Shown one piece after another: positions 1-5,653 of a stretch of 5,653 nt of DNA. The translations under genes were made by a program, and so were the position numbers. Position 1 is the first letter of the stretch. Every line of letters begins with the position of its first letter. The notes under the pieces are model-generated. The model did no database searches. It was not told the DNA's origin and saw nothing but the letters and a program-made list of their open reading frames with translations. The DNA comes from Microbacterium sp. (GTDB lineage: Bacteria; Actinomycetota; Actinomycetes; Actinomycetales; Microbacteriaceae), in NCBI GenBank assembly GCA_003524435.1, contig DQHP01000142.1, positions 1 to 5,653 on the forward strand, written 5' to 3'.

Positions 1-83
1 GCGACGAGGATGCCGCCGCCGATGAGCATGACGAGCGCGATCCCGAGGATCGTGAGCGGCAGTTCCGCACCTGTCGTGGCGAG
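1..83 (-). other. C-terminal sorting signal: LATTG plus membrane helix
   Basis: Residues 819-823 read LATTG (bases 83 to 69), preceded by a Gly/Ala linker and followed by AELP and a hydrophobic helix (about 828-845) that runs to the window edge. LAXTG is the motif known for class E sortases of high-G+C Gram-positive bacteria, in place of the LPXTG read by class A enzymes. The basic tail that should follow the helix is outside the window. The expected result is covalent attachment to peptidoglycan through the Thr of the motif. Confidence 0.85.
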
Positions 84-2537
84 GCCACCGCCGGCTGCGC
101 CAGCCGCCACCGTGAACGTGCCGGTGACGGTGGAGCCATCGGCCAACGTGACGATGACCGAGTGGTCACCCGTGGCGAAGTCCGCCGGGATGGTCCACGC
201 AATGCTCAGCGTGCCGTCGGACGCGACGACGAACTTGCCGAGGTCGACAGGCTCGGAGTGTACCACGGCGGTCACGGACTCACCGGCGGTGAAGCCCTTG
301 CCTGCGACGGTGATCTTCCCGCCCTGGACGGCATCCCCGGAGACCGTGATCACGGCGTCGCCCGCGGGAGGCGTGACGACCGGAGCCTCGACGACGGTCA
401 CGGTGCGCGCGGCCGACGTCTCGTTGCCCGCAGCATCCGACACCGTGTAGACGAGCTCATAGTCGCCGAGTGTGTCGACGTCGACGGTGCCCTCGACCTC
501 GATCGACGATGTCAGGTCGCCGTCGCGGTCATCGATGGCAGTCACGCCCGAGAGCGGGTCGAAGTCTTCACCTTGAGCGACCTCGTCGTTCTCGGGCAGG
601 GTGATCTCCGGAGCGGTGACGTCATCGCGAACGAGAGTGACCTCGTCGACGACGCTGTTCACCGCATCGCCTGCATGCACTTCACTGCGCAGCGTCTTCA
701 CGGTGATCGACGAGCTTGTCACCTCGATGTGCGAGTAGTTGCGCACCTTCTCCTGGTTGATGACCGAGCCGTACCAGGAATCAGGAGCCTTCACGTCGTA
801 GTACTTAGAGCCGCTCGCCGAGTTGGCGGTGACGTAGAGCACCTCGCCCTCGCCTGCCGAGACCTCCGACTGCCCCGCAACCTCTTCGGCATCGGCGAGC
901 TCACCGTCCTTGATGAGGTACGACCGGGTGTAGCTGTGGTCGTGGCCCTGCAGCACGAGGTCGAAGCCGAGGTCAGAGATCGTGGTCGGCAACGCGTTGC
1001 GCAGCCGCTCGATCTGGGTGTCGTACACGTGAGATGCCACAGAGTAGATGGAGTGATGGAACGCCAAGACCTTCCAGGTGGCTTCGTCGCCGTGCTCCGC
1101 GATGACCTTCTCCATGAAGTCGATGTGGCTCTGGTCATCGTCGCTGTTGGTGTTCAGCACGACGTACAGGACGTCCTTGTAGGTGAACCAGTAGTCACCG
1201 CCCGACGACGATCCGCTGGTGGCTGCGCCGGCGTTCGGGTCGAGGTTCGGCACCGTGTAGTGCTGCTCGTAGGCCTTGGAGCCGACATCGTGGTTGCCGT
1301 TGACCGGAACCGTGGGGATCTGCGTCAACTGCTCCGGCGCGAGGTAGTAGTCGTACTCCGACTCGCTCGCCGCCGTATTCACCTGGTCGCCGGCGGAGAA
1401 CAGCAGTTCGCTGTCGGGGTACGCTTCTGTGGCGACATCGAGGGTGTCAGCCCAGCCCTCGCCATCGCGCCGCGCATCGCCGGAGGCACCGATCTGCGGA
1501 TCGCCGAAGAACAGGAATTCGTAGTCGCCGGTGAAATCGGCGGTGGTGAAGACGTGGGGCTCCGACCACCCGCCCGAATCCGAACCGACCCGATACATGT
1601 ATGAGCTGTTCTCATCGAGGTCTGTGATGGCCGCGCGACGGTTGAACTCACCGCTCGTGGTCGCAGCTCCCGTCGCATCGACCGTGGTCACTCCCGTGGT
1701 CGGGAAGCTCGCGGCATCCGCCCCCTTCGCGTACTGCAGAGTCTGCGCGCTGTCGGTGTTCGTGTACCAGGTGACGTTGCGGCTCGTCTCATCCGAGCCG
1801 ATGCTCAGCACGAGATCGTCGTACGCGGTCGCGGGTTCTTCACCCTCGATGACGGGAGTGAGGCTCTGGAAGTCGAAGTAAATGTCCGAGCTGCTGACGC
1901 GGTCCTGATAGAGCGCGACGGCGACGGTGTTCTCGCCTTCGACGAGGTCGGCGGCGTCGATCGTGAACGTCGAGGTGACCGGGTCACCGTTGCTGTTGCC
2001 GGCGTACGTCAGATTGCGCTCGGTCTCCGGTGCCGCCTCGACCCGCTCGTCGACGAAGCCCGCGACCTTCTCGCCGTTGACGAACACCTGCAGGGCGTCG
2101 TCGTAGGTGACGGTGGCGCTCAGGCCGCTGAGCTCTGCGAGCTGCTCACTGTCAACGTCGAACGACGTGCGGAAGTGGAAGGTGGGAACGTCATCGGTCG
2201 TGCCCGAGATGTACTGCGAGAGCAGCGTTGTCACGGGGAACGATGATCCGAGGCCGGTGGGCTGGCCGTTCTTCGCGCCGAAGGCGCCGGTGGCGCTCTT
2301 CCAGGACGAGGCATCGTAGTCGGCGCCGGTCCAGACGAGACGGTCGGATGTCCCGGCTGCCGGATCGACGTTGGTGTCGGAGTAGTTCCACGCGGTGGAT
2401 GCCGAGTCGATGAAGCTCTCCGGCAGGTCGGCGGCATTCGCTGCCGCCGTGCCGAACGTGATGCACGCGGTCGCGGCCAGTGCAGTCGCGACGAATCCGG
2501 CACCGGCTCGTCGTAGGGATGTTCGTGGAATGGACAT
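1..2537 (-). CDS. Secreted, sortase-anchored purple-acid-phosphatase-like metallophosphoesterase (3' end beyond window)
   Basis: Predicted to hydrolyse phosphate esters outside the cell while fixed to the wall; the substrate is unknown. The frame is open for 845 residues from ATG 2537 to the window edge. Order of parts: signal peptide (1-35), a beta-rich jelly-roll-like region (about 36-229), a PAP N-terminal fibronectin-like domain (about 237-332), and a catalytic metallophosphatase domain (about 339-620). The catalytic domain carries GDPQ (D346), AGDQVN (D384), GNHD (N415, H416), FHHS (H494/H495) and GHDH (H532, H534), the five metal-ligand blocks of the calcineurin-like/PAP superfamily. 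A DUF5011-like Ig domain (642-716) and a second Ig-like module (about 722-812) follow, then a Gly linker, LATTG (819-823) and a membrane helix (826-845). Block 2 lacks the Tyr of classical GDxxY, so the enzyme may not be truly purple. It stands alone in its direction and is preceded by a PHO box. An in-frame ATG at 2555 is an alternative start; 2537 is preferred because GGAG lies 12 nt upstream and Arg-rich residues follow directly. Fold and anchoring are well supported; the specific activity is not. Confidence 0.93.
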   Translation of the reverse strand, partial: MSIPRTSLRRAGAGFVATALAATACITFGTAAANAADLPESFIDSASTAWNYSDTNVDPAAGTSDRLVWTGADYDASSWKSATGAFGAKNGQPTGLGSSFPVTTLLSQYISGTTDDVPTFHFRTSFDVDSEQLAELSGLSATVTYDDALQVFVNGEKVAGFVDERVEAAPETERNLTYAGNSNGDPVTSTFTIDAADLVEGENTVAVALYQDRVSSSDIYFDFQSLTPVIEGEEPATAYDDLVLSIGSDETSRNVTWYTNTDSAQTLQYAKGADAASFPTTGVTTVDATGAATTSGEFNRRAAITDLDENSSYMYRVGSDSGGWSEPHVFTTADFTGDYEFLFFGDPQIGASGDARRDGEGWADTLDVATEAYPDSELLFSAGDQVNTAASESEYDYYLAPEQLTQIPTVPVNGNHDVGSKAYEQHYTVPNLDPNAGAATSGSSSGGDYWFTYKDVLYVVLNTNSDDDQSHIDFMEKVIAEHGDEATWKVLAFHHSIYSVASHVYDTQIERLRNALPTTISDLGFDLVLQGHDHSYTRSYLIKDGELADAEEVAGQSEVSAGEGEVLYVTANSASGSKYYDVKAPDSWYGSVINQEKVRNYSHIEVTSSSITVKTLRSEVHAGDAVNSVVDEVTLVRDDVTAPEITLPENDEVAQGEDFDPLSGVTAIDDRDGDLTSSIEVEGTVDVDTLGDYELVYTVSDAAGNETSAARTVTVVEAPVVTPPAGDAVITVSGDAVQGGKITVAGKGFTAGESVTAVVHSEPVDLGKFVVASDGTLSIAWTIPADFATGDHSVIVTLADGSTVTGTFTVAAGAAGGGLATTGAELPLTILGIALVMLIGGGILV
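303..614 (-). other. Two Ig-like spacer domains between catalytic domain and anchor
   Basis: Residues 642-716 resemble DUF5011 (a bacterial Ig-like domain): APEITL at the start, a DDRDGDLTSSI segment, then LGDYELVYTVSDAAGN and a final TVTV strand. From about residue 722 a second beta-rich module runs to about 812, with GGKITVAGKGFTAGES and TGDHSVIVTLADGST, a type common in wall-anchored actinobacterial exoproteins. The marked span starts in the first domain and ends inside the second. Both probably hold the enzyme away from the wall; neither carries catalytic motifs. The DUF5011 resemblance is clear, while the family of the second module is uncertain. Confidence 0.7.
2433..2537 (-). other. 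Sec-type signal peptide of the phosphatase
   Basis: Residues 1-35 show a basic n-region (R5, R9, R10), a hydrophobic Ala-rich core (about 13-31) and an Ala-Asn-Ala site at 33-35, with predicted cleavage before A36-D37. The single Cys at 25 lies within the core and is preceded by Ala-Thr-Ala, a poor lipobox, so signal peptidase I processing is preferred over a lipoprotein. The RR pair is not followed by a Tat consensus, so Sec export is the simpler reading. Confidence 0.85.
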
Positions 2538-2549
2538 GTCGTCGGGGGA

Positions 2550-2556
2550 CTCCATC
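2550..2556 (-). promoter_or_regulatory. Weak ribosome binding site of the phosphatase
   Basis: GATGGAG on the minus strand lies 12 nt before ATG 2537, somewhat farther than ideal. The same bases form part of the in-frame upstream ATG at 2555, which itself has no purine-rich site before it. This favours ATG 2537 as the start. Confidence 0.4.
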
Positions 2557-2588
2557 TCGGATGGCTCTGCGGAGGGGGACCCCACGAG

Positions 2589-2618
2589 GCTATGGAGCGC
2601 GCGCTCCCTCTCTCTGAC
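2589..2618 (-). promoter_or_regulatory. Possible promoter of the phosphatase gene
   Basis: GTCAGA (2618-2613) and CATAGC (2594-2589) are separated by 18 nt, each matching the sigma-70 hexamers at only 3 of 6 positions. The -35 element would fall in the third PHO unit, which is usual for PhoP-activated promoters with poor -35 boxes. Transcription would then start near 2582, giving a leader of about 45 nt. This is a weak, position-based call. Confidence 0.3.
2594..2607. repeat. Perfect 14-bp palindrome GGAGCGC/GCGCTCC
   Basis: The two 7-bp halves are exact reverse complements with no spacer. The palindrome lies between the PHO box and the phosphatase start, inside the spacer of the proposed promoter. 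Without a loop it makes a poor RNA hairpin, so a dimer-binding DNA site is the likelier function if there is one. In G+C-rich DNA it could also be chance. Confidence 0.45.
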
Positions 2619-2641
2619 CGGCCGGTGACCGCCGGGTGAAC
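2609..2641 (-). promoter_or_regulatory. PHO box (PhoP-binding tandem 11-nt repeats) upstream of the phosphatase
   Basis: Read on the minus strand, 2641-2631 is GTTCACCCGGC, 2630-2620 is GGTCACCGGCC, and 2619-2609 is GGTCAGAGAGA. The units follow each other with an exact 11-nt period. Against the known actinobacterial PhoP direct-repeat core GTTCACC, the first unit matches 7 of 7, the second 6 of 7 and the third only 4 of 7. The site lies 72-104 bp upstream of a secreted phosphatase, where a PhoR-PhoP activator site is expected. Repeats and period are seen directly; PhoP binding and phosphate-starvation induction are inferred from Streptomyces knowledge. Confidence 0.75.
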
Positions 2642-2694
2642 GGGAGGAGACGCGCGGGATTCGCGGCGCGTGACTCGGCGAAGCGCACCCTTTC

Positions 2695-2718
2695 AACTTG
2701 CACACTGATGTGCAAGTT
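2695..2718. promoter_or_regulatory. 24-bp inverted-repeat operator, probably for the adjacent TetR
   Basis: The left arm AACTTGCACA (2695-2704) and right arm TGTGCAAGTT (2709-2718) are perfect 10-bp inverted repeats around the 4-bp centre CTGA. Arm length and position are typical of TetR-family operators. The site covers the proposed -35 element and most of the spacer of the tetR promoter, so bound repressor would block RNA polymerase. It is more A+T-rich than its surroundings. The repeat is seen directly; TetR binding is inferred from position. Confidence 0.8.
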
Positions 2719-2727
2719 AGGTATTCT
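2698..2727 (+). promoter_or_regulatory. Promoter of tetR and the downstream YhgE/Pip gene
   Basis: TTGCAC (2698-2703) serves as the -35 box and TATTCT (2722-2727, 4 of 6 to TATAAT) as the -10 box, with an 18-nt spacer. Counting the last base of the -10 as position -7 puts +1 at 2734, the first base of the GTG start codon. The -35 is a partial match (TTG conserved). The operator overlaps this promoter. Confidence 0.6.
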
Positions 2728-2733
2728 GGGGAC

Positions 2734-3354
2734 GTGAATCAGCCACGCACCCGCGCTCCCCGCCGTGACGCGCAGGCCAACCGCGACAGCATCCTCGCCG
2801 CCGCACGCACCGCGCTCGCCCAGGATCCCGGCGCCTCGATCGATCTGATCGCCCATACTGCCGGGCTCTCGCGACGTGCCCTCTACGGACACTTCAACGA
2901 TCGTTCCGCTCTCATCACTGAGCTCGTCCGCACCGGAGCGCAGCGCTTCAACGCGATCGCCGAGCGGCCACTCAATGACGATGCCCGCATCGCGCTTGCA
3001 CAGCTCGCCTCGCGACTCTGGCACGAGGTCGCACATATCCAGACCGTGACAGCCATCGCACTCGACGACGCCCACGTGGCAGACACCGCTGCCGCGCTGG
3101 CACCACTGCGTCAGATCGTGTCCGATATCGTCGCGCGTGGGCGCCACACGAACGCGCTGCGCACGGACATCCCGGACGACGTTCTCGCCCGCCTCATCGA
3201 AGAGACCGCCCGCATGGTCGTGCGCGTCGACGTCGTCGGGCCGGATGCCGGCGCCACTGCGGTGCGCGCTGTGTTGAGCATCGCCGGCCTCTCCTGGCGC
3301 GAAGCAGACGCACTGCTTTCCGCCCACCCCGAAATCACGGGGGCCGCCGCGTGA
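2734..3354 (+). CDS. TetR-family transcriptional repressor
   Basis: A 206-residue DNA-binding protein, normal length for TetR regulators. After a basic N-terminal tail (R5, R7, R10, R11), residues 17-61 form the TetR domain: RDSILAAARTAL as helix 1, then SIDLIAHTAGLSRRALYGHF as the helix-turn-helix with its recognition helix, followed by NDRSALI. The C-terminal part (about 65-206) is the variable, mostly helical ligand and dimer domain; it does not reveal the ligand. GTG 2734 is chosen because the promoter predicts transcription starting at that base and because a TTG at 2698 would put codons inside the operator. GGGG lies only 2 nt before GTG, too close for a normal ribosome binding site, so leaderless translation is likely. 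It probably represses itself and the YhgE/Pip gene 43 bp downstream. The family call is firm; the regulon is inferred. Confidence 0.93.
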   Translation: MNQPRTRAPRRDAQANRDSILAAARTALAQDPGASIDLIAHTAGLSRRALYGHFNDRSALITELVRTGAQRFNAIAERPLNDDARIALAQLASRLWHEVAHIQTVTAIALDDAHVADTAAALAPLRQIVSDIVARGRHTNALRTDIPDDVLARLIEETARMVVRVDVVGPDAGATAVRAVLSIAGLSWREADALLSAHPEITGAAA

Positions 3355-3385
3355 GGTCCTATGCTCGACATGCCGCACACCGCCC

Positions 3386-3394
3386 GGAGGAGGT
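3386..3394 (+). promoter_or_regulatory. Strong ribosome binding site of the YhgE/Pip gene
   Basis: GGAGGAGGT contains a full AGGAGG core ending 4 nt before ATG 3398, and it fixes that start. It contrasts with the tetR gene, which has no usable site. The cistrons of one transcript may therefore be initiated differently, with strong translation of the membrane protein. Confidence 0.85.
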
Positions 3395-3397
3395 CTG

Positions 3398-5653
3398 ATG
3401 CCCAACGCCTGGAGCGTCTTCAGGCGCGACGTCGGCCGACTCGCGCGGGTGAGTAAGGCGTGGATCATCATCATCGGCGTCATCGTCACGCCCTCCCTCT
3501 ACGCCTGGTTCAACATCGTCGCCTTCTGGGATCCGTATTCGAACACGCAGAACGTCAGCGTCGCGATCGTCAATCAGGACGAAGGAGCCACCTCCGACCT
3601 CACCGGAGACATCAATGTGGGCGGAGAACTCGTCAGCGAGCTCAAGACGAATGACCAGCTCGGGTGGGAGTTCGTGGATGAAGACGAGGCGATGGATGCC
3701 GTCAAGAGCGGGCGCAGCTACGCCGCGATCATCATCCCCGAAGATTTCAGCCGCGACTTCATCAGCATCACCACCGGCGAGTTCACGCGCCCCGTCCTGC
3801 AGTACTTCGTCAACGAGAAGGCGAACGCGATCGCCCCGAAGATCACGGATGTCGGCGCCTCGACACTCGACACTCAGATCAACAGCACCTTCGTATCGGT
3901 GGTCGCCGAGACCGTCACCGACCAGTTGAAGGATGCCGGCGAGGATGCTGAGGGCCGACTCACCGATGCGCGCGACACGACCGTCACCGCCCTCGACGAC
4001 GCCGCAGGCAAGGTCGCCACCGCCCGAACGCGCATCACCGAACTGCAGACCGGACTGACCGATGCCCAGACCCGGCTCGACAGCGCCGTGTCGACGCTGG
4101 GCGATGTGGACGCCACGCTCGGCGACGTGCAGAGCGCCGTCGCCCAAGCCCAGAAGATCGCCGCCGAAGCGCAGCAGGAACTGTTGACGTTCACCGACAA
4201 AGTGACATCCGCGTATGTCTCGGGAGCCACTCTTCTCGCCGATGCATCGTCGAAGATGAACGCGTCGATCGCGACGCTGTCGACCAGCCTGCAACAGGCG
4301 AACGTCGCAGTGAGCACGGCGATCGATGATCTCTCCGCCGTGATCGAGGCGAACGGCACGGCACTCGACGAGTTGCAGGCGATACTCGACGCCACGGATC
4401 CCGGGTCGGAGGCGGCGCAGCGACTCAGTGCAGTAATCGATGCGCTGAAGGAACGCAACACCGCCGACCAAGAGGTGCTCAACCAGCTGACTCAGCTGAA
4501 CACCGATGTCTCGGGCACGATCGATTCCGTCAAGACGTCGGCGGATACGATCAACTCCGCCGTCAGCAGTGCGTCGACATCGGCAGGTGGCATCCGTGAT
4601 GCGCTCATGCAGAGCATCCCCGCACTCAACAGTGCGATGTCGGCACTGTCCTCGAGCGCCGATGCGTTCTCGTCCGCGCTGGGCGCGCAGCGAACCCAGG
4701 TGACGCAGGCTCAGAACCTGCTGGCGGGCCTGAAGACGCAGCTCGCGGCGACCACGACTGCGCTCACCGCACTCGACGACAACCTCGCGACCGCGCAGTC
4801 CGGCCTGGGAGGCGTACGCACCGACATCCTCGCCCTCAGCGCCGCAGACGTGTGGGACCGGCTCAGCACGATCAGTGGACTGGATGCCGATCAGATCGCC
4901 CAGTTCATGGCCTCCCCCGTCGAGGTCGATGAGAACGTCCTGTTCCCCACCAAGGCGTACGGCTCCGCGATGGCGGCCCTCTTCACGAACCTGTCACTGT
5001 GGATCGGCGCGTTCGTGCTGATGGTCATCATGCGGCTCGAAGTCGACACCGAAGGCGTGGAAGGCGTGTCTGTGCGTCAGGCGTACCTAGGGCGCTGGAT
5101 GCTGCTGGCTTCGATCGCCGTGTTCCAGGCCGTGCTCGTCTGCGTGGGCAACCTGATCATCGGCGTTCAGACCGCGAACCCGTTCGCGTTCGTCGGGACC
5201 AGTGTGCTCATCGGCATGGCTTACCTCAGCATCATCTACGCACTGTCGGTCTGCTTCGGCATCGTCGGCAAGGGGCTGTGCATCCTTCTGGTGATCTTCC
5301 AGATCCCCGGAGCATCCGGACTGTATCCGATCGAGATGATGCCGGACTTCTTCCGAGGGCTGTACCCGTTCCTGCCGTTCACCTACGGCATCGACGCGCT
5401 GCGCGAGACCATCGGCGGCTTCTACGACGGCCACTACTGGCAGTTCATGGGAGCGCTCGCGCTCTTCGTCGTGCTCGCGTTCGTGCTGGGGCTGTTCCTT
5501 CGCCGTCGACTGGGGAACTTCGCGCTGCTGTTCAACCGTCGGCTCGCCGACACCCAGCTGCTGGTGAGCGAGGACGTGCAGATCACCGGCCGCCGTCGCA
5601 CGCCGGAGGTCATCCGCGCGCTGACGGACGGGGACGGCTACCGCGCGGAGGTC
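3398..5653 (+). CDS. YhgE/Pip-family membrane protein (ABC-2-like), C-terminus beyond window
   Basis: The frame is open for 752 residues from ATG 3398 to the window edge. The N-terminus has the family signature: NAWSVFRRDVGRL, a first membrane helix (22-43) with TPSLYAWFNI, then WDPY and a VAIVNQDEGA strand. An extracytoplasmic region follows; residues about 175-510 are rich in Ala, Thr, Ser, Asp and Leu with coiled-coil-like spacing and almost no Cys or aromatics. The C-terminal ABC-2-like part begins at LFPTKAYGSAMAALFTNLSLW (about 515-535). It has five helices near 522-545, 567-590, 598-621, 626-643 and 682-701, and the conserved PFTYGIDALRETIGG loop (660-674). A basic tail starts at 702. 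Relatives include phage infection protein Pip and B. subtilis YueB (phage receptor), and the fold resembles ABC-2 permeases, but no ATPase gene is visible here. The native function is unknown; export or envelope maintenance is plausible. It is probably cotranscribed with tetR. Only a short tail seems to be missing. Confidence 0.92.
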   Translation, partial: MPNAWSVFRRDVGRLARVSKAWIIIIGVIVTPSLYAWFNIVAFWDPYSNTQNVSVAIVNQDEGATSDLTGDINVGGELVSELKTNDQLGWEFVDEDEAMDAVKSGRSYAAIIIPEDFSRDFISITTGEFTRPVLQYFVNEKANAIAPKITDVGASTLDTQINSTFVSVVAETVTDQLKDAGEDAEGRLTDARDTTVTALDDAAGKVATARTRITELQTGLTDAQTRLDSAVSTLGDVDATLGDVQSAVAQAQKIAAEAQQELLTFTDKVTSAYVSGATLLADASSKMNASIATLSTSLQQANVAVSTAIDDLSAVIEANGTALDELQAILDATDPGSEAAQRLSAVIDALKERNTADQEVLNQLTQLNTDVSGTIDSVKTSADTINSAVSSASTSAGGIRDALMQSIPALNSAMSALSSSADAFSSALGAQRTQVTQAQNLLAGLKTQLAATTTALTALDDNLATAQSGLGGVRTDILALSAADVWDRLSTISGLDADQIAQFMASPVEVDENVLFPTKAYGSAMAALFTNLSLWIGAFVLMVIMRLEVDTEGVEGVSVRQAYLGRWMLLASIAVFQAVLVCVGNLIIGVQTANPFAFVGTSVLIGMAYLSIIYALSVCFGIVGKGLCILLVIFQIPGASGLYPIEMMPDFFRGLYPFLPFTYGIDALRETIGGFYDGHYWQFMGALALFVVLAFVLGLFLRRRLGNFALLFNRRLADTQLLVSEDVQITGRRRTPEVIRALTDGDGYRAEV

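Noticed and set aside
162..1604. 480-codon open frame on the plus strand opposite the phosphatase
   Set aside because: Its translation is Arg/Val/Asp-rich with no recognisable domain, and it lies wholly antisense to a gene with five conserved active-site blocks. Long antisense frames are expected in G+C-rich coding DNA.
2457..2468. Lipobox around Cys25 of the phosphatase
   Set aside because: The residues before Cys are Ala-Thr-Ala, with no Leu/Val/Ile at -3, and a good Ala-X-Ala site lies at 33-35. A wall-sorting signal also makes a lipoprotein unlikely.
2650..2671. ACGCGC...GCGCGT inverted repeat as a terminator or operator
   Set aside because: Only 6-bp arms with a 10-nt centre in very G+C-rich sequence, no T-run, and not at the end of any gene; likely chance.
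2698..2733. TTG 2698 as the tetR start, adding 12 residues
   Set aside because: It would place codons within the inverted-repeat operator and -35 box, has no ribosome site, and would need transcription from farther upstream.
3361..3456. Small reading frame from ATG 3361
   Set aside because: About 31 codons overlapping the start of the YhgE/Pip gene in another frame, with no ribosome site and no recognisable peptide.
2590..3489. 299-codon open frame on the minus strand across tetR and the intergenic region
   Set aside because: It would be antisense to the clear TetR protein, the operator and the PHO box, and its translation shows no domain.
3359..4471. 370-codon open frame on the minus strand opposite the YhgE/Pip gene
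   Set aside because: Shadow of the real gene: no family features, G/D/R-rich low-complexity translation, no ribosome site.

Overview
The window looks like chromosomal DNA from a high-G+C Gram-positive actinobacterium, most likely Microbacteriaceae (Microbacterium-like). The reasons are the G+C-rich third codon positions, a leaderless GTG start, an LAXTG-type (class E sortase) anchor, a Streptomyces-style PHO box, and a recurrent GGATGC/GCATCC word. This placement is an inference from composition and gene style, without a database comparison.

Layout: two transcription units diverge from a 196-bp intergenic region (2538-2733). To the left, on the minus strand, is one large gene (2537 down to the window edge, 845 residues visible). 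It encodes a secreted, wall-anchored metallophosphoesterase of the purple acid phosphatase superfamily. Its parts in order are a signal peptide, a jelly-roll-like domain, a PAP-type N-terminal fibronectin-like domain, a catalytic domain with all five metal-binding blocks, two Ig-like domains, an LATTG sorting motif and a membrane segment. To the right, on the plus strand, are a TetR-family repressor (2734-3354) and, 43 bp later, a YhgE/Pip-type membrane protein (3398 to the window edge, 752 residues visible, nearly complete). They are probably one operon.

The intergenic region is the most informative part. Facing the phosphatase are tandem 11-nt repeats (2620-2641, with a degraded third unit to 2609) that match the actinobacterial PhoP box (GTTCACC every 11 nt), so the phosphatase is predicted to be induced by phosphate starvation. 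Facing tetR is a perfect 10-bp-arm inverted repeat (2695-2718) placed across the -35 box and spacer of a promoter whose predicted +1 is the GTG start codon itself. This suggests an autoregulated, leaderless tetR whose product also controls the YhgE/Pip gene.

The two units seem functionally separate: extracellular phosphate scavenging on one side, and a repressor-controlled envelope or export protein on the other. I see no RNA genes, CRISPR arrays, insertion sequences or clear terminators. No gene-free stretch exceeds 300 bases. I find no clearly new system; the main points of interest are the two regulatory sites and the architecture of the anchored phosphatase.
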